NCBI GenBank assembly: GCA_041305085.1
Contig: JBFYMA010000020.1
Span: forward strand, 1-17,110
Source: SURF-58 sp041305085
GTDB taxonomy: Archaea > Nanobdellota > Nanobdellia > Woesearchaeales > UBA9642
Length of the DNA: 17,110 bases
Reading direction: 5' to 3'
The notes under the pieces: model-generated
What the model was told of the DNA's origin: nothing
Databases searched by the model: none
What the model saw: the letters and a program-made list of their open reading frames with translations, nothing else
Position numbers and translations under genes: made by a program
Shown here: positions 17,101 to 17,110 of the stretch, one piece after another
Layout of the letters: each line of letters opens with the position of its first letter
Numbering within the stretch: the stretch's first letter is position 1

Positions 17101-17110
17101 CCTAACATAT
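7699..17110 (-). CDS. Giant multidomain secreted adhesin-like protein, 5' partial
   Basis: The frame stays open from the stop at 7699 to the window edge. The ATG at 17073 is unlikely to be the start: it has no signal peptide and falls inside a DNRLRE-like domain, and 12 open codons precede it. Over 3,130 residues are visible. From the N-terminus, by position: DNRLRE-like end (16898-17110), Ig-like (16585-16895), beta-helix (15841-16580), Cys module with VACC (15700-15840), LamG-like (15065-15700), DNRLRE (14360-14975), LamG-like (13775-14335), Cys-rich with DDVACC (13385-13760), FN3-like (13020-13380), unassigned beta region (12560-13010), sequon-poor Lys/Glu-rich module (11365-12560), Ig-like pair (10690-11355), NosD-like beta-helix (9770-10690), several Ig/FN3-like domains (8135-9770), and a final domain resembling the subunits at 4529-5871. 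N-x-S/T sequons are very frequent. LamG and beta-helix modules suggest carbohydrate or host-surface binding. There is no anchor of its own. Confidence 0.9.
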   Translation of the reverse strand, partial: YVREACAQGHENMTIHFEDLDHIMGTAVSKDTSSIGMGNFDTFGSPAYILMASRTDSIEAKRPRLFISFTIYPTINLTYPANNQKLAFNESVELNYTISVPAGATLSNCSLWTNESDSWAFAQANTSDVSLTQNNSFTEDFSALPNDYAWNVKCCLQGAGCGFASSNRTVKIRITDYNTCSPVENTAWIINTTLECFNTTAKVASLNITTSDGNLTLTNASVNITGYTVIEDLARLTIINSKNTIWQNGIMTINGTFILDNSTLRMNTSANGSIGIIIQPNSNFTANNSANITNGYNSSAKYFFYAMDGSSTTINKSSVSHAGWANGFNQRGLQINGTAHITNSSFYENYADLTLYTSANTLNYCDLDGNYYALYYQNSSNISLPNIWWGTANEQAIQSRIYDYYDNSNYGIVNYCSYLDASFETGLPKLHTGMESKICYSGCSNDTSSVACCNENDKAFFPNEKYEEKELLILHFSKGSGTAIEDSSGNVANGTLTSGSWVSGKFGKAVNFSGSTDITFADDSDLNITDAITLEAWVYLNGDATSGILYGGNRIISKDNGTQGYFLSVLDDGSYNNITFAVDGLDDYITSSQSLSTHQWYYVVGLKNSTHKAIYINGILDNSIADSSSITKLSGSLKIGESSKQYLASWNNFNGIVDEARITNYPKSSKDILESYKAGYNELLLGCHFDNSGLTQDITNFPETTVLNKDGTLTTTFQISSDALGGDTYINSSATNTNYATNQYIPTSTTTPIVRSLIYFNVSSINENASVTNANISLYTYTEAGNVISIYQVFKPWTESEATWNEWHNSNNYAWNQSGADGTLGECSPYSENEGNGAGCDRSYNISSQLTTTGSLGWSWQTFTGVNLTKLVQMWIDGSADYKRGLLIHSPSGGIFRFVSSEGAVSSYKPKISITYYDPTMPSYYCEDLEKIALGMETTDSILNNGLALNNSNANSINMTNNYNNTIGTIALWIKPQWSGSTTGTFYLFDLGTQAQVTNKQRIYKINDILYFNKTDAGSGKYSAKVNISGWQANQWKHLVFTWNSTTMKIFVDGIEQNSSVFSSATFEQQGTYMYLGSNVQKSQIINATIDELQIFGTVLNSSEVLDEYFRPGNNVDQASCYIGGQCSNGLLSARQGWVDKDSSQSYCEHSSETCTANTWVNSGESISHGDYTDNTVDMCCGDDSNEYSFFKDCTSGECATDTDDVACCAESTDCVWSNTCYASGINQTFGGTGFFCQNSKWIDPKPVLINASDDAVDMLAEIGQDINFSATWLNNGSLNSKKLLIANNTEFANCNYTDDSGCLCNSTTTFGNTSNCYYTLNESDPVYFHWYARVCDSINSCSEITDILNTTTYTFNQSWHYAYKGYTTNSEPTSSFSGTALSASERGNISFSDDELDYQSPGVVCGGDTKWNTYDLRLGLNESLALLATLDINFEGYSTERTASENDTLRIYFINRTNNAKIGNLNSQCSDPACHTEQTIRTVLNFLNLSYNYSEILNSTQYFRLLIYEPDYSATPCQGDTPIIYGKTDKGFVFVADVGNPSLLGQIAVMNGEAMAIPAYAEDYIIVPETALEKISNKYILKFAEEKDEIAYANSLKLLAIDHDHGEVVPDYSLNGKFYLIDKISPPKLCIDEYGSDCKISISKTDNFAWKKESISDYFVAEFSPEINNKKEKYLVVRDSIGYVNYGDEFPYPPKLFYQKPNSKEWIDLKADILRDDNYQTSFKILNPVLRTFAINVSGINISRIKYQAVGEKIIPQVDFVGISTTPQKQLTINEIAPEKAALLSSSGPSINVEGKLTRTGDVLELVNQKDQTYAVISKGDEIVLEYQVPEQKKPERTIIFYSSSYYKRLGQYNSVLPLPFRGMQEYPYKYSEQDLPEYYKEYNTRTAEKTQKEHHSLYIDQVSVVVNKSHGGFEIGSADPICEVTAITENSAYGYATGNTMFYNNKASTMQYYNVTVTATDFGAGMEAVSFPLTTSDGGDYLDLSEKVEVVTHPYNWTSADSTSYYEDIIVFDQGYTNSGTCKLNVTLDTTNPSGMTIAYPDQTIQSKSILVNFTNGTDAKSGLQKLQLYRRSATLLAGGTCSGWTTWTAVGSQTLSQTQYTDTSLEYRKCYQYNLTVWDNVNNKNYATSSNIVKIDPCVSRIADWTITDEVTCEDKKISFGGSSTGINVNSGGKLSLINTTLVFNLSSDGERGIIVNAGGTLILIDKDSNPSTTNDASNITTNNSLRYSYLVVGSYSGSTAYLYANNSFISNMGWDDSFNSRGIEVRNAANSELINNTFKNNYVGISLGGNNNFVANNNIFNSRYAGIKLISYGSTYHIKNNVIANNTFENSTNFGIIITNIGINNHISNNTFWNNTINRTKTGISARGLQNSTFTFERVDNANTSIELINAKNNTFISSIIQNTNYFDVKINSTGSTVNNTFLNVSFNKTNISFISCTTNTCQLWVKWFLDVFVNDTSVDNNKADFIVNISDSDNNIYSNITDSQGLITTQNITEYWQNSTTKYYYTNYTINVSKSLYLNQSRSVNITSSRKENFSLYLLLNITDVDISPAVQGFGRIIELNITATGADTAKAEITLPNGTSTNYSMQNLGSDIWNYNFTGWKTGQYNLSFFVNDSANHNYSVSGYSFNISSNISMEIATFNEEYQPDEYVNITNSTSENKSFINNSGNANSTVWLVMEILWYNQTSTQWQSDDVVVNESIEINSGVKEIDSYFNQKWNTSENATYGYGTYIINLSLRDNQSNVLENDDGTLLNASHVFLYGNQPPITPNVYINSTDGTNSTSQNLNCFAAITDVNGDLLNITVNWSKNGVYNKTDNYNNNYPSGIQFNATLGYGNTSPTQNWSCSIMLFDGESFSGWGNSSNITVLNYAPTLPTLLFPEPNNNTLHNRSLMFNWTGSTDVDDYDTITYEINVTAGGEPCYTSTSFYQTNVSDSNFSHPTIELCTRDEFYSSGLAYYNWSVRACDDSNASNNCSSWAALRNFSLEPWVIITFLNNSLNFGNLSLLEIDDTTDDDPEPFQIRNDGNVRTSLVNMSTEGTLWVRKSMGTEYFQMKASDRTEPGSIIDTENSSIEWFNVTNGINQTVISQLNYSDSSDEAEIDVRVKVPGDEPGGEKFIEMTFYWEQDMGDDPWY
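7714..7720 (-). promoter_or_regulatory. Ribosome binding site fixing a TTG start
   Basis: GGGTGAT on the coding strand, 5 nt before the TTG at 7708 and inside the end of the giant gene. With a TGA two codons upstream of the TTG, it decides the start of the 432-aa gene. Confidence 0.65.
9770..10690 (-). other. NosD-like right-handed beta-helix region in the giant protein
   Basis: Repeats of roughly 20-25 residues carry the N-N-x-F/I pattern of parallel beta-helix (PbH1) coils: ELINNTFKNNYVGISLGG, NNNFVANNNIFNSRYAGI, NNVIANNTFENSTNFGI, HISNNTFWNNTINRT. Such folds bind or cleave polysaccharides in other proteins; no catalytic residues can be assigned here. A second, less regular beta-helix (15841-16580) has ITNSSFYENYADLTLY and a similar opening (W-I/T-I ... 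C). Confidence 0.75.
11365..12560 (-). other. Sequon-poor, Lys/Glu-rich module inside the giant protein
   Basis: About 400 residues with only a few N-x-S/T sites (two close together in NVSGINIS, one in NKSHGG), while the flanking modules are full of them. It is rich in Lys, Glu, Tyr and Pro and contains YILKFAEEKDEIAYANSLKL, LLAIDHDHGEV, LVVRDSIGYV and YPPKLFYQ. This vaguely recalls a beta-rich domain seen beside ASPIC/CRTAC-type repeats in bacterial secreted proteins; low certainty. Confidence 0.45.
13775..15700 (-). other. LamG - DNRLRE - LamG block of the giant protein
   Basis: First LamG-like (concanavalin A fold) domain at 15065-15700: FGKAVNFSGSTDITF, ITLEAWVYLNG, QWYYVVGLKN, IYINGILDNS, GIVDEARI. 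DNRLRE domain at 14360-14975: GDTYINSSATNTNYATNQYI, RSLIYFNVSSI, PWTESEATWNEW, ending PKISITYYD. Second LamG-like domain at 13775-14335: IGTIALWIKPQWSG, QWKHLVFTWNS, MKIFVDGIEQN, ATIDELQIFG. These are stalk or ligand-binding modules typical of large secreted adhesins. Confidence 0.85.

Overview
All nine genes lie on the minus strand, so the window reads right to left. I read it as part of the genome of an AT-rich archaeon, probably a DPANN lineage of the Woesearchaeota/Pacearchaeota kind. The reasons are the archaeal/eukaryotic-type (Ser-His-Asp) signal peptidase with a long insert after its serine, archaeal TATA-like boxes upstream of short leaders, GGTG-type ribosome binding sites, and secreted proteins crowded with N-x-S/T sequons. 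The lineage is an inference from style; there is no rRNA or other marker gene here.

Almost everything encodes cell-surface machinery. From the right edge: (1) a giant secreted protein of more than 3,130 residues, whose 5' end lies outside the window (7699-17110). It is a chain of DNRLRE-like, Ig/FN3-like, beta-helix, LamG-like and Cys-rich modules with no C-terminal membrane anchor. (2) Overlapping it by 10 nt, a membrane-anchored Ig-like protein (6410-7708). After a 242-nt gap with a promoter comes a tight gene set: (3) a 91-aa protein that is only a membrane segment plus a twice-repeated beta-strand motif, (4, 5) two tandem paralogues of 222 and 223 aa with one hydrophobic segment and a Cys-containing beta domain, (6) a paralogue of gene 2, (7) a 141-aa membrane-anchored Ig-like protein, and (8) a 638-aa receptor-like protein with cadherin-like and thrombospondin-like repeats outside and helices inside. 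A 322-nt gap with an unusual array of triloop hairpins then precedes (9) the signal peptidase I gene.

The most interesting reading is a surface-filament system. The tandem paralogues carry motifs reminiscent of the TasA/camelysin family (an LENNGS-like strand and a final hydrophobic-strand pair). TasA and the archaeal bundling pili of Pyrobaculum are known to assemble by donor-strand complementation and, in Bacillus, to be processed by a signal peptidase of the same class as gene 9. The last ~145 residues of the giant protein show the same motif order, and the 91-aa protein has the anchor and strand but no globular domain. A coherent but unproven model is: giant protein = tip adhesin, genes 4/5 = filament subunits, gene 3 = a base or initiator, genes 2/6/7 = membrane-held assembly factors, gene 8 = an anchor or sensor. 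No structure prediction or database search was possible here.

No tRNA, rRNA, CRISPR array, transposase or integrase was seen.
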